Shown: one piece after another, positions 8,687 to 16,596 of the stretch
Numbering within the stretch: the first letter of the stretch is position 1
Layout of the letters: each line of letters begins with the position of its first letter
Assembly (NCBI RefSeq): GCF_029893965.1
Contig: NZ_JARXXP010000018.1
Location: 1-64,000, forward strand
Direction: 5' to 3'
Length of the DNA stretch: 64,000 bases
Source: Paenibacillus sp. PastM-3
Lineage (GTDB): Bacteria > Bacillota > Bacilli > Paenibacillales > Paenibacillaceae
Translations under genes and position numbers: made by a program
The notes under the pieces: model-generated
Database searches by the model: none
What the model was told of the DNA's origin: nothing
Seen by the model: the letters and a program-made list of their open reading frames with translations, nothing else

Positions 8687-8787
8687 CAGAGAAAATTCCG
8701 GAGTGTCCATCGGCTAACAATACCCGCGGCGTATTTACATTCCATAGATTGCTTGTTATGATCAGAAGTATCAAAAGAGCTTACCCG

Positions 8788-8830
8788 AAGCGATTAAAGG
8801 ATGAAAGACCTCCTTTAGTCGCTTTTTTTT
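8788..8830 (+). terminator. Terminator of the two-component-pssA-dedA operon
   Basis: Near-perfect arms AGCGATTAAAGGA and TCCTTTAGTCGCT followed by eight T residues. Confidence 0.9.
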
Positions 8831-8886
8831 GTGGGTTATTTACCGGGTTATTTTGTAGACATTGTACTGTATTGGAGGCGTTTTGT

Positions 8887-9723
8887 ATGAAAAAAAGAGG
8901 TTACGAGCTGTTCATGCTGCTGGTTGGAGCGTTTTTGTTTGCGCTGGCAGTCAATGTGTTTATTATCCCCAATGATTTTGGTGAAGGGGGAGTAACCGGG
9001 GTATCGATCATTCTCTTTTATCTGCTGAAATGGTCGCCGGCACTGGTCGGCTTTACGCTCAACGGAATATTGCTGATTATCGGCTACAAGCTGCTGGATA
9101 ACAAAACAATCATCTATACCATTATTGCCGTTGCTTTCAACTCCCTGTTCCTGTATCTGACCGAGAACTGGCGGATTGATTCCAGTGAGCCGGTGATTAA
9201 TGCGGTCTTTGCCGGTCTGCTTGCCGGTGGCGGGATCGGATTAATTATCCGGGTTGGCGGTACAACGGCAGGAACGACGATTCTGGCCCGGCTGGCCAAT
9301 AAATACTGGGACTGGAATATCAGCTATGCGCTGTTGTTCTTTGATCTGATCGTTGCCGGTCTGTCCGTCTTTGTCATCGGGCTCGAGAAGGTGATGTTCA
9401 CCTTCGTTATTCTCTTCATTGGAACCAAGGCAATGGAGTTCATCATTGAGGGGGTAAACCCCAAAAAGGCAGTAACGATCATATCGGCTGAGCACGACCG
9501 CATTGCGGCCAAGGTTACCGAGCTTATGGACCGCGGAGTGACGGTGCTGCGGGGCTACGGCTATTATACCGGTGAGGACAAAAACGTGCTCTACATCGCC
9601 ATCAGCAAACAGGAGGTATCCATGCTCAAAAAAATCGTGCGGGCCGAGGACAAACATGCCTTTGTCACCATTCATGATGTGCGTGATGTGTTCGGCGAAG
9701 GGTTTATTGATATCTCCAAATAA
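8887..9723 (+). CDS. YitT family membrane protein
   Basis: A 278-residue protein with five or six N-terminal membrane helices (about 8-165, including NDFGEGGVTGVSIIL) and a cytosolic C-terminal DUF2179 domain (about 200-275, with YYTGEDKNVLYIAISKQE). This matches the YitT/YpjC/YqfU group of Bacillales, whose function is unclear. The ATG at 8887 has GGAGGCG upstream. A much longer frame upstream reaches into the DedA gene and its terminator and is not real. Confidence 0.9.
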   Translation: MKKRGYELFMLLVGAFLFALAVNVFIIPNDFGEGGVTGVSIILFYLLKWSPALVGFTLNGILLIIGYKLLDNKTIIYTIIAVAFNSLFLYLTENWRIDSSEPVINAVFAGLLAGGGIGLIIRVGGTTAGTTILARLANKYWDWNISYALLFFDLIVAGLSVFVIGLEKVMFTFVILFIGTKAMEFIIEGVNPKKAVTIISAEHDRIAAKVTELMDRGVTVLRGYGYYTGEDKNVLYIAISKQEVSMLKKIVRAEDKHAFVTIHDVRDVFGEGFIDISK

Positions 9724-9821
9724 AGGCAGCCGGGCGAAAAGTCATTGCCGTTTCACCCAATCAGCAGCGGGCAAGTCACATATGCTATAGTGTATTCTCA
9801 ATCATGAAGGAGGAATTGGTA

Positions 9822-9956
9822 ATGGGTTGTTATGGTGAAAATGTAGGTCCGGTTGGCGGAGCAAACTGCGGATACGGCAGTCCTTTTACTTCTACTGCTG
9901 CAATTCTGGTATTGTACATCCTGCTGGTAATCATCACTAAGGCTTTCTGGGTATAA
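9822..9956 (+). CDS. YjcZ-like sporulation micro-protein (copy 1)
   Basis: A 44-residue protein: a glycine/cysteine-rich N-terminus followed by a single membrane helix with the hallmark AILVLYILLVIITKAF. This is the YjcZ family of spore-associated peptides. GAAGGAGG lies eight bases before the ATG. CATATGCTA at 9779-9787 matches the SigK -10 pattern CATAnnnTA, though no well placed AC -35 is visible. Relatives are at 12072 and 52712 (minus). Confidence 0.85.
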   Translation: MGCYGENVGPVGGANCGYGSPFTSTAAILVLYILLVIITKAFWV

Positions 9957-9972
9957 TAAACTTGATAAAACG

Positions 9973-10006
9973 TGCTCTGCCGGACTTCCGGCAGGGCTAT
10001 TTCTTT
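9973..10006 (+). terminator. Terminator of yjcZ-like copy 1
   Basis: GCTCTGCCGGA and TCCGGCAGGGC arms followed by TATTTCTTT. Confidence 0.75.
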
Positions 10007-10148
10007 GGAAGCTGAAGCAGGATCTGCAGGATATTTCCATAAAAAATTAAATAAAACGGTAATTTGGCGGTTCGCAGGCTGCCTTCTATGGGTAACTCCC
10101 TCTTTGAAGGTTCATATAAGATGAGTCCTGAAGAGAGGAGGGAATCCT

Positions 10149-10925
10149 GTGTTTTATGATCAGTCGCCCTATGACATTAAACTGGAATGGGGCCAAAGAG
10201 GGGCGAGGGCTGCAGCAGAACGTGGGGACATCGTCGTTATGGTCGATGTACTAAGCTTCTCCTCGACCGTAGTAACAGCGGTTCAGCACAAGGCTACCAT
10301 CTATCCGTATCCTTCGCCGGTCAATGAGCAGGCCAAAGCTTATGCCAAGGGGCTCGGGGCAGAAATGATCCGCGGCAGAGCCGAAGCGCTCAGAGCAGGA
10401 GGGCATTCATTGTCGCCGCTGTCGTTCAGCTCGGCTGATTACGAGCGTGACTTTGTTCTGTGCTCCACGAACGGTGCAGCCTGCATATGGCTTGCGGCAC
10501 AGGTACCCGCATTGCTGGTCGGCTGCCTCTTGAATGCTTCAGCTGTTGCCGACACTGCGAACAGACTGAGGCTTGAGCGGGGGACACCGGTTACCGTAGT
10601 GCCCTGCGGTGAGAAATGGCTGGATGTGATCGGTTCTGAAAACAATCTGCGTCCCGGCATCGAAGATTATCTGGGGGCTGGTCTGATACTCTCCAAGTTA
10701 GCCGGAAGCAAGTCTCCGGAAGCGGAGGTTTGCATCGGTGCTCTGAGATCTTCCGGGCAACGGATCAGGGAGCTGATATGGGAGTCTGCCAGCAGCCGTG
10801 AACTGCGGGAACGGGGATACGAAGCAGATGTGACCTACTGCTGCCAGGTGGATATCAGCTATGCCGTGCCGGTACTGCAGCATAACCGGTTTGTTAATTT
10901 ACCCTCTCTTGCAAAGAAAAAATAA
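10149..10925 (+). CDS. comB: 2-phosphosulfolactate phosphatase family protein (ComB-like)
   Basis: A 258-residue protein of the ComB fold, with the family signature VMVDVLSFSSTVVTAV at about 31-46, the CSTNGAA loop near 113 and VVPCGEKW near 166. ComB removes phosphate from 2-phosphosulfolactate, a step of coenzyme M or sulfolactate synthesis; in Bacillales the family occurs without the rest of that pathway, so the real substrate may differ. The GTG start has AGGAGGG upstream. Monocistronic, ending in a strong terminator. Confidence 0.82.
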   Translation: MFYDQSPYDIKLEWGQRGARAAAERGDIVVMVDVLSFSSTVVTAVQHKATIYPYPSPVNEQAKAYAKGLGAEMIRGRAEALRAGGHSLSPLSFSSADYERDFVLCSTNGAACIWLAAQVPALLVGCLLNASAVADTANRLRLERGTPVTVVPCGEKWLDVIGSENNLRPGIEDYLGAGLILSKLAGSKSPEAEVCIGALRSSGQRIRELIWESASSRELRERGYEADVTYCCQVDISYAVPVLQHNRFVNLPSLAKKK

Positions 10926-11012
10926 AATTTCAGCCTGGCTTAAGCAGAATTTCATAAGGAATTAAGTTAAGGGTTGTATAGTAATGACATACCCCCCTTA
11001 TTCATAGATTTG

Positions 11013-11045
11013 GACCCTGCCGGACGCCGGCGGGGTCATTTTTTG
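11013..11045 (+). terminator. Terminator of comB
   Basis: GACCCTGCCGG and CCGGCGGGGTC arms with a three-base loop, followed by ATTTTTT. Confidence 0.88.
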
Positions 11046-11046
11046 G

Positions 11047-11589
11047 TTAACGAATATGTCGCTGGATGAATTTTCTCTCCTCGCTCCGTTCCATCACCGC
11101 CATCAGCTGCCCCTGAAATATCCGCCGCTGAATCTGGTCGATCCGCTGCAGCGCCAGCTCCTCGGGTACCTGGAACGTAGAAGCTAAGTAGTATACGGCA
11201 TCCTCGCGCTGTTCGGGCAACGGTCCGGCAGAGATCATAGAGTAGGGCATAGCCGCATAGAGAATAAAACGCTCGGATTCGTCCTGCTGCGCCTGTGTGA
11301 AATGACCGGGCATCAGATTACGGTTGCCGGCATGGCGGAGCAGATGGCAGAGCTCATGAAGAAATTCGAGACGCTGCAGCTCCGGCGGAAGCCGGTTGTC
11401 CAGGAACATAGTGTACATGCCGGCTGAGGCCTCGACGCTCTTGCTGCGCACATCCAGGTAATGGACCCAGATGTTTAGCCGTTCAGCTATGTACATGATG
11501 GAAATATCTGCCGGCTTACGGACCTGCAGACGCTGATATAAATCTTCGGTCCAGCTCTCAAGCGCGGTCATTTGGTAGTAGTTTTTCAC
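11047..11589 (-). CDS. ImmA/IrrE-type metallopeptidase
   Basis: A 180-residue protein with the zinc protease motif H78-E-L-C-H82 inside a helix (RLEFLHELCHLLRH). ImmA/IrrE proteases cleave or disable a partner repressor, as in ICEBs1 induction or the Deinococcus DNA damage response. No HTH repressor is encoded next door, so the partner is unknown. GAGGTGAT precedes the GTG start. A degenerate LexA-like box lies just upstream. Confidence 0.85.
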   Translation of the reverse strand: MKNYYQMTALESWTEDLYQRLQVRKPADISIMYIAERLNIWVHYLDVRSKSVEASAGMYTMFLDNRLPPELQRLEFLHELCHLLRHAGNRNLMPGHFTQAQQDESERFILYAAMPYSMISAGPLPEQREDAVYYLASTFQVPEELALQRIDQIQRRIFQGQLMAVMERSEERKFIQRHIR

Positions 11590-11606
11590 ATTATCACCTC
11601 TAAATA

Positions 11607-11620
11607 AGATCGTATGTTCG
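11607..11620. promoter_or_regulatory. Weak LexA-like site
   Basis: The sequence AGATCGTATGTTCG keeps one perfect half-site (GTTCG) and a partial other half (AGATC against CGAAC). It lies about 18 bases before the ImmA-like start. The match is clearly poorer than the site at 15851. Confidence 0.25.
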
Positions 11621-11631
11621 TATTTATGGGT

Positions 11632-11652
11632 AAAAGAAAAGCCCGGAGGGCT
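11632..11652 (-). terminator. Terminator of yjfB-like gene
   Basis: On the minus strand AGCCC-TCC-GGGCT is followed by TTTCTTTT, between the yjfB-like stop and the ImmA-like start. Confidence 0.7.
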
Positions 11653-11709
11653 AAGGATTACCGGTATCAGACCGGAACTGGCGTTCTTATGTATTTAAGA
11701 ATAAATCAA

Positions 11710-11886
11710 TTAAACCTGAATATCAAGTGTTTTTCCAAGATTCGGATGCGGGCTCTGCTGGAGCATCTGGGTCATATTCTGCGCCATGATTTCAGCTGAA
11801 TTCTTGGCCATGCTCAGGACCTGAAGTCCGGCAGCCTGCTGCAGGGACACCTGGCTCATGGCAATGGATAAGGCGGCAATGTCCAT
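11710..11886 (-). CDS. YjfB family putative motility protein
   Basis: A 58-residue protein starting MDIAALSIAMSQVSLQQAAG and ending in a helical, methionine-rich tail (IMAQNMTQML). This is the YjfB family, small proteins annotated as putative motility factors in Bacillales; the molecular role is not established. AAAGGAGGTG lies eight bases before the ATG. It is a single gene with its own terminator. Confidence 0.85.
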   Translation of the reverse strand: MDIAALSIAMSQVSLQQAAGLQVLSMAKNSAEIMAQNMTQMLQQSPHPNLGKTLDIQV

Positions 11887-12071
11887 TTCGCACCTCCTTT
11901 TTCATTAAAAATGGGGGTATGGCCGGCACTCCTAATGTATATCGACTGCATAGCGAAGATTTATTAGCCTTCATAAGGCGAAGAGAACTGTTTGCCGATT
12001 GGCCCAAACTGCAGGTATGCCTGCTACATACTCTGTGCTGTGGGCATTAAACATTTCAGGGAGGAATAAAA

Positions 12072-12230
12072 ATGGGTGCAGAATACGGCTGCGGTTGCGA
12101 CAATAATGTTGGGGGAGTAAATCAGGGACCTCCGGTAGTACCGGTAGTTAATCCTTGGATGACCTCTACCAATGCAATTCTGGTTCTGTTCATTTTGCTT
12201 GTTATTATTACAAAAGCCTGTATATTCTAA
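12072..12230 (+). CDS. YjcZ-like sporulation micro-protein (copy 2)
   Basis: A 52-residue relative of copy 1: a Gly/Cys/Pro-rich N-terminus, then one membrane helix AILVLFILLVIITKA almost identical to the copy at 9822. AGGGAGG sits seven bases before the ATG. CATACTCT around 12030 is a weak sporulation-type -10. Probably made in the mother cell late in sporulation, by family analogy. Confidence 0.85.
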   Translation: MGAEYGCGCDNNVGGVNQGPPVVPVVNPWMTSTNAILVLFILLVIITKACIF

Positions 12231-12247
12231 AATTAGTTCCGGCATAT

Positions 12248-12290
12248 GCAGCTCCGCGCCACGCGAAAGCCCGTGCGGAGCTGCTGTTGT
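12248..12290 (+). terminator. Probable terminator of yjcZ-like copy 2
   Basis: Arms GCAGCTCCGC and GCGGAGCTGC enclose a 17-base loop; the following TGTTGTTG is only moderately T-rich. Confidence 0.55.
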
Positions 12291-12296
12291 TGCTGC

Positions 12297-12734
12297 TTAT
12301 TTGAACATAAACTCCACCCGGGTTCCGTCGGCATAGCCTTCCAGCTGATTGCCTACCCAGCTGCCTGCACCGCGGTTGTCGGCGGGAGTTATATATTCAA
12401 TGTCTGCTCCGGTACCGCCCTCTGCGCACATTGCCATCGGCCACTCATCGCGGTCATAGCCTTTTTTGGTCGGTACCCCCTTGAGGGATTCCTTGCGGTT
12501 CTCCTCGGCGTCCTCGCGGTTGATCGTACATATCGCTGACTCACCGTTTCTGATCGCTTCCTGGATATGCTCCGCGGTTTCAGGGTAACGGTCTGAGGGG
12601 AATACCAGCTGTACAACCTCGGAACCGCCGGTGGAAGGCTCCCTTACGGACTGGCCGTTCTCCTCGAACCAGTAAGCTGCCAGAGCCAGCAGGACAACAA
12701 TAATAAGACTGGGGATAAATTTCTGTTTGTTCAC
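12297..12734 (-). CDS. nucB: NucA/NucB-type extracellular DNase
   Basis: A 145-residue protein with an N-terminal membrane or signal segment (about 7-21) and a NucA/NucB nuclease domain (about 42-145). The hallmark YDRDEWPMAMC is at 93-103, with Cys69 and Cys103 likely to form a disulfide. NucB of B. subtilis is a secreted, sporulation-specific DNase that degrades mother-cell DNA. The GTG start has AGGAGG upstream. Calling it NucB rather than competence nuclease NucA is by size and neighbouring sporulation genes. Confidence 0.85.
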   Translation of the reverse strand: MNKQKFIPSLIIVVLLALAAYWFEENGQSVREPSTGGSEVVQLVFPSDRYPETAEHIQEAIRNGESAICTINREDAEENRKESLKGVPTKKGYDRDEWPMAMCAEGGTGADIEYITPADNRGAGSWVGNQLEGYADGTRVEFMFK

Positions 12735-12872
12735 GTGCTCCTCCTGATTATGCTGAAATCTTGTTGCTGCGGTCTACTCAGTATAGCTTATAATTAGCAG
12801 ATTTTAGTATACTAAATTAAGAAAATGGATTGGTAAGCCGGATGATGTCCGGAATGATCAGGAGGAGAACCG

Positions 12873-13292
12873 ATGAAATATAGTATTTCAATTGAAGATG
12901 AAACGCTGGTTGCTGCCGCACAAGAGATTATAACAAAACGCTACGAATGGGAGAGGCATCATGTCAGTGCGGCGCTGCGCACCAGGACGGGCGAGATTTT
13001 TACGGCGGTGCATCTGGAGGCCAGTCTGTCCCGTGTAACGGTCTGCGCAGAGGCTATGGTGATCGGCAAGGCCATTTCGGAGGGCTACAAGGCATTTGAT
13101 ACCATTGTTGCAGTCAGGCATCCCGACCCGGATAGTGAAGACAGGGAAATCAGGGTGGTATCACCCTGCGGGATGTGCCGGGAGCTGATCGCCGATTACG
13201 CCAGTGACTGCAAAGTAATACTTCCCGGGGATGAGGGGCTGGCCAAAGCCGATATTCTTGATCTGCTGCCCCTTCGTTATTCCCGCAAGTAA
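12873..13292 (+). CDS. Cytidine deaminase family protein
   Basis: A 139-residue zinc deaminase with the catalytic C58-A-E60 and the zinc pair PC99-G-M-C102. The length and three-cysteine zinc site match homotetrameric cytidine deaminases or blasticidin-S deaminase-like proteins. It probably recycles cytidine or a related nucleoside. The N-terminal FVPYS-like nucleoside loop is not obvious, so the substrate is uncertain. CAGGAGGAG precedes the ATG. Divergent from nucB. Confidence 0.85.
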   Translation: MKYSISIEDETLVAAAQEIITKRYEWERHHVSAALRTRTGEIFTAVHLEASLSRVTVCAEAMVIGKAISEGYKAFDTIVAVRHPDPDSEDREIRVVSPCGMCRELIADYASDCKVILPGDEGLAKADILDLLPLRYSRK

Positions 13293-13450
13293 GCAGCAAG
13301 CTTGTTTTTAGTATACATACAGGTAATGTCATGTTTTAAACCCAATATATTTAAAAATAAAATGAATATCGGTTTACCCGCCATCCCATCCGCCGCTTCC
13401 CTGTAACGTTTGTCCCCATACAATGGTACAAAAAAAGGATGGTGGAACAG

Positions 13451-14914
13451 ATGGAACAGCGCATACTCCGGGATCTGCTCGATTCAGCATCCCGGCTGGT
13501 TAACGATGCAGCATGGCAGTCTGCCTTCCGCGCCTTGCTGCGGGCTCCTGCCGATGAGAAGCTGGCAGCTCCGGCGCTGAATCTCCTGAACAGGCTATAC
13601 ACGCTTCAAGGCAGAGGCATTATCAGCGGAATACACGATTATCTGGAAAGTGCGGATGAGTTCAGCAACAAGCTTAAGGATACAAGCGGTCAATATGCCG
13701 GGCTTCACGGCTACGAGATGGGAGCGATCGGCAACCAGACTGAAGCGCTGATAGCCAGCCAGCGTCAGTGGGTGACAGACAGTGCCATCCGCTGGCACAA
13801 GGCTGGAGGAATTGTAACCATGAGCTACCATGCCAGTCTGCCGGGAACAGCTCAGGCGTGGTCAAATGTCTCGATGAATCTCAGCGAAGCGAATTTTGCC
13901 AAATATATCACACCTGGTACGCCTCAGTATACAGCACTGCTGGCGGATCTCGACAAAACGGCTATCTACCTGAAGAAACTGAATGACGCGGGTGTTCCCG
14001 TTCTCTGGAGGCCTTATCATGAGATGAACGGCGGGTGGTTCTGGTGGGGACAGAAAACCCGCTTCCTGGAGCTGTGGAATCTGATGTTCGAGCGTTATAC
14101 GGTCTACCACGGCCTGCATAATCTGCTGTGGGTGTGGAGCCCCAATGCCAAAAACCAGTGGAGCGAGGAGCCTGCCAAATACTATCCCGGCGCAGGCAGG
14201 GTGGATGTGCTGGCCATGGACATCTATGACGGGGATTATAAGGCCAGTCATCATGACGGCTTATGGGACCTGGGACGCGGCAAGCTGATTGCCATCGGTG
14301 AGAACGGGAAGCTGCCTTCACCGGCAGAGCTGGCGAAATCGCAGAACAAATGGTCCTACCAGCTGACCTGGGCCAAGCTGCTGTATGAGCAGAATACGGA
14401 GGCGGTGATCAAGTCTTTTATGAATGACAGCTTTGTGATTACCAGAGAAGAGTATAAAGCGTTGGCCGCTGAAGGGGAGCAAACACATCCTCCTGGAATT
14501 AAGGGGGAGTATTTCAATAACATCACGCTGAGCGGAGCTCCCGCACTGATCCGGACAGATTCCACAATTAACTTTTCATGGAGACAGGCGAGCCCTGATC
14601 CGTTAATCAATGCCGACTTCTTCGCGGTACGCTGGACCTGTAAACTGAAGCCAGATTTCAGCGAAACCTATAATCTCTACACCTACTCGGATGACGGCAT
14701 ACGGGTGTGGGTTGACGGGGTTCCCGTCATCGACAGCTGGATCAAGCAGAGCGGCACAGAGCGTACAGGAACTGTAGAGCTGATACAAGGCAAGCTGCAT
14801 GAGCTGAAGGTAGAGTATTATGAAAACCAGGGGGATGCCAAGGCTATTCTGATGTGGGAGAGCCACAGCCAGCCCCGGGCCGTCATTCCCGCCACAGCTT
14901 ATGTGCTTGCTTAA
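13451..14914 (+). CDS. GH26 beta-mannanase with C-terminal PA14 domain
   Basis: A 487-residue glycoside hydrolase. The GH26 domain spans about 45-345, with the acid/base Glu in RPYHEMNGGWFWW and the nucleophile Glu in AIGENGK. A PA14 domain follows (about 350-485; IKGEYFNNITLSG, YSDDGIRVWVDG), normally carbohydrate binding. GH26 enzymes cut beta-mannans. No signal peptide or membrane segment is present, unusual for a polysaccharide depolymerase. An ATG four codons earlier is possible, but GGATGGTGG fits the ATG at 13451. Ends in a strong terminator. Confidence 0.88.
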   Translation: MEQRILRDLLDSASRLVNDAAWQSAFRALLRAPADEKLAAPALNLLNRLYTLQGRGIISGIHDYLESADEFSNKLKDTSGQYAGLHGYEMGAIGNQTEALIASQRQWVTDSAIRWHKAGGIVTMSYHASLPGTAQAWSNVSMNLSEANFAKYITPGTPQYTALLADLDKTAIYLKKLNDAGVPVLWRPYHEMNGGWFWWGQKTRFLELWNLMFERYTVYHGLHNLLWVWSPNAKNQWSEEPAKYYPGAGRVDVLAMDIYDGDYKASHHDGLWDLGRGKLIAIGENGKLPSPAELAKSQNKWSYQLTWAKLLYEQNTEAVIKSFMNDSFVITREEYKALAAEGEQTHPPGIKGEYFNNITLSGAPALIRTDSTINFSWRQASPDPLINADFFAVRWTCKLKPDFSETYNLYTYSDDGIRVWVDGVPVIDSWIKQSGTERTGTVELIQGKLHELKVEYYENQGDAKAILMWESHSQPRAVIPATAYVLA

Positions 14915-14928
14915 TCAGGTATGTTTGC

Positions 14929-14962
14929 AGAAGATCTCCAAAATTTTTGGAGATCTTTTTGC
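14929..14962 (+). terminator. Terminator of the GH26 gene
   Basis: AAGATCTCCA and TGGAGATCTT arms around an A/T loop, followed by TTT. Confidence 0.88.
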
Positions 14963-15074
14963 GATGAAGACGCTTTAAATTTGAAATTTGGAGCTTTCGA
15001 GTTTTTTTTACATTTATTTCATTTGCACTTTACAAAACCCGCCATTATTCTGTTAAGTGGAGGGATTTGAGACG

Positions 15075-15689
15075 ATGAAAAAAGCCTTACTGATAACCGT
15101 ACTTTTAATGGTAATGATCCTTAATGCCTGCAGCAATAACAGCTCTGCGCCAGCTTCAGAGGAGGAGGTTCAGGAGACTGTACAGAACTTCTACAATGAA
15201 ATGACGAAGTTCGACGAAATGGGTAAATCGTCGCTGGAAAATTTCAATACGACATTAACCTCTTACTCGACAGGAGCGGCCACGGACAAGGAGCTTGAAG
15301 AGGCGCTTGATTCTTTTCAGGATACAGCCTCAGATATTGCTGACCAGGTCAAAGATGTGGAAATTTCCAAGAGTCTGCCGGAAAATATTGAGACTCTGCT
15401 GAGAGATGCAGCCTTTGCGTTCCAGAGCGCCTATTCCATCAAAGAGCAGGCTTCGCAAAGTGCGGCTTCCCCGGAGGTAACAGCAGACGAGTTCAACGCC
15501 ATGAACCAGCAGGCGGATGTAGCAATGCTGTACGGGATCTCCAAAGTGAATCAAGCCAGAGTCGCCGTAGGATTGCTGGATGAGGACAGCGCAGCTGAGA
15601 CAGAACTGGGGACTGTTCCCGGAACCGTGGTGGGTACAGAAGCAGATGCCGTGGATACCGGAGCACTAACGAATACAAGCACAGAATAA
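15075..15689 (+). CDS. Small surface lipoprotein
   Basis: A 204-residue lipoprotein: signal peptide MKKALLITVLLMVMILNAC with lipobox LNAC, then an acidic, helical domain (about 30-175) and a Thr/Val/Gly-rich tail. No enzymatic motif is visible. The ATG at 15075 begins a typical signal peptide and has TGGAGGG upstream; a start six codons earlier would spoil the signal. It stands alone between terminators. Confidence 0.75.
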   Translation: MKKALLITVLLMVMILNACSNNSSAPASEEEVQETVQNFYNEMTKFDEMGKSSLENFNTTLTSYSTGAATDKELEEALDSFQDTASDIADQVKDVEISKSLPENIETLLRDAAFAFQSAYSIKEQASQSAASPEVTADEFNAMNQQADVAMLYGISKVNQARVAVGLLDEDSAAETELGTVPGTVVGTEADAVDTGALTNTSTE

Positions 15690-15722
15690 AGCAATTTTTT
15701 ATGCGGATTATGAACTTTATTA

Positions 15723-15757
15723 GAGGCGCTGTACAGCTTGGCTGTGCGCGCCTTTTG
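15723..15757 (+). terminator. Terminator of the lipoprotein gene
   Basis: GGCGC...GCGCC with an inner pairing of TGTACAGC and GCTGTGC, followed by TTTTG. Confidence 0.75.
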
Positions 15758-15816
15758 CTTGCAACCTGCAGCATGTACCAGTGAATGGAAATTCGTCTGT
15801 TGTCATTTTTTGATGC

Positions 15817-15846
15817 TTGATTAAAAACCGGATATGCAGATATAAT
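15817..15846 (+). promoter_or_regulatory. SigA-type promoter of the YolD-like gene
   Basis: TTGATT (15817-15822), an 18-base spacer and a perfect TATAAT (15841-15846), directly before the LexA box. Confidence 0.75.
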
Positions 15847-15850
15847 AATA

Positions 15851-15864
15851 CAAACATATGTTCG
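15851..15864. promoter_or_regulatory. LexA (SOS) box
   Basis: CAAACATATGTTCG differs from the ideal Bacillus LexA palindrome CGAACATATGTTCG at one base. It covers the expected transcription start just after the -10 box, an ideal place for repression, and lies 48 bases before the YolD-like gene. Confidence 0.8.
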
Positions 15865-15911
15865 TATTAATGGAGCGTGAGTGATTACCAACAACATAAG
15901 GAGGAACGGCG

Positions 15912-16214
15912 ATGGGCAAACAGCTGGAGGAAGGCCTGCAGGGAGGTCTTGTTCACAGGAACGAAGAGGATGCACTGCATCTAGATGAACCCGCTGCAAA
16001 TCAGCGGAGACTGGAAGGGATTGAGAGTACGCTTGCACAATCGCTCCGGAGTCATATCCGTATAACACTGGTATTGCATGGTGAGGGTGAGGGCAGGCAG
16101 CTGAGCGGTTTTGTCACCTCCATTCATACCCACTCGCGTGAGATTAAGCTGCAGTGGGCAGAGGAATGGAAATGGGTTCGTATAGATGACATCGCGGAGG
16201 CTTACATCGCCTAA
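15912..16214 (+). CDS. YolD-like family protein, SOS-regulated
   Basis: A 100-residue YolD-like protein; the conserved small beta-barrel is visible at about 48-98 (IRITLVLHGEGEGRQLSGFV, then IKLQWAEEWKWVRIDDI). In Bacillus, YolD-type genes precede Y-family DNA polymerases (uvrX, yqjW) and are LexA controlled. Here no polymerase follows; a convergent small gene does. AAGGAGG lies upstream of the ATG. The SOS promoter seen upstream supports a DNA damage role. Confidence 0.85.
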   Translation: MGKQLEEGLQGGLVHRNEEDALHLDEPAANQRRLEGIESTLAQSLRSHIRITLVLHGEGEGRQLSGFVTSIHTHSREIKLQWAEEWKWVRIDDIAEAYIA

Positions 16215-16217
16215 TAC

Positions 16218-16379
16218 CTAATATATGGCTGGGCCGTCTGTTTTCTCATAGGCGATTAGTGTGACCTCTTTGTTGCCTGTTATCCGGGCAATGGCTTCCT
16301 CGGCCTGCCGGATCACCTCAACGGCGTCCTTCCGGTCGCTAAGCGCGGCAATCTTATAGCTGTCACTGTGAATGTCCAT
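16218..16379 (-). CDS. Small conserved-looking hypothetical protein
   Basis: A 53-residue soluble protein (MDIHSDSYKIAALSD..., ending in a strand VTLIAYEK). It has an alpha-helix rich in Ala/Glu/Arg and one strand. AAAGGCGG precedes the ATG. It converges with the YolD-like gene, with three bases between stops. No function is known to me; codon use fits the backbone, so I take it as real. Confidence 0.6.
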   Translation of the reverse strand: MDIHSDSYKIAALSDRKDAVEVIRQAEEAIARITGNKEVTLIAYEKTDGPAIY

Positions 16380-16462
16380 GGGCTAATCCGCCTTTCGGGA
16401 ATGGAGTTCATTTCGGATAGTGTGGCCTTTTAGGCGGGAAAACATCCAAAGCTTCTGATCGG

Positions 16463-16491
16463 AAAAAGACCCTGCTGGCCGGGGTCTTTTT
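16463..16491. terminator. Bidirectional-looking terminator hairpin
   Basis: AAAAAGACCC and GGGGTCTTTTT arms give a T-run on either strand. On the plus strand it would stop any transcript reaching this point from the left. It lies upstream of the minus-strand small gene. Confidence 0.7.
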
Positions 16492-16596
16492 GTCATTTAC
16501 TGAGCGGTTTCTTACGGAATGGGTGCACACACTTTAGGCAAACCGTACAAGCAAAGCAGGCAGAGAGGGCATCTACTATACCAGGGGGTGAGGAAA

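Noticed and set aside
8485..8886. N-terminal extension of the YitT protein
   Set aside because: The open frame runs through the DedA gene and across a strong terminator. A good ribosome site and the family start are at 8887.
11614..11799. Plus-strand 61-codon frame opposite yjfB
   Set aside because: It overlaps the yjfB-like gene and its terminator and has no ribosome binding site.
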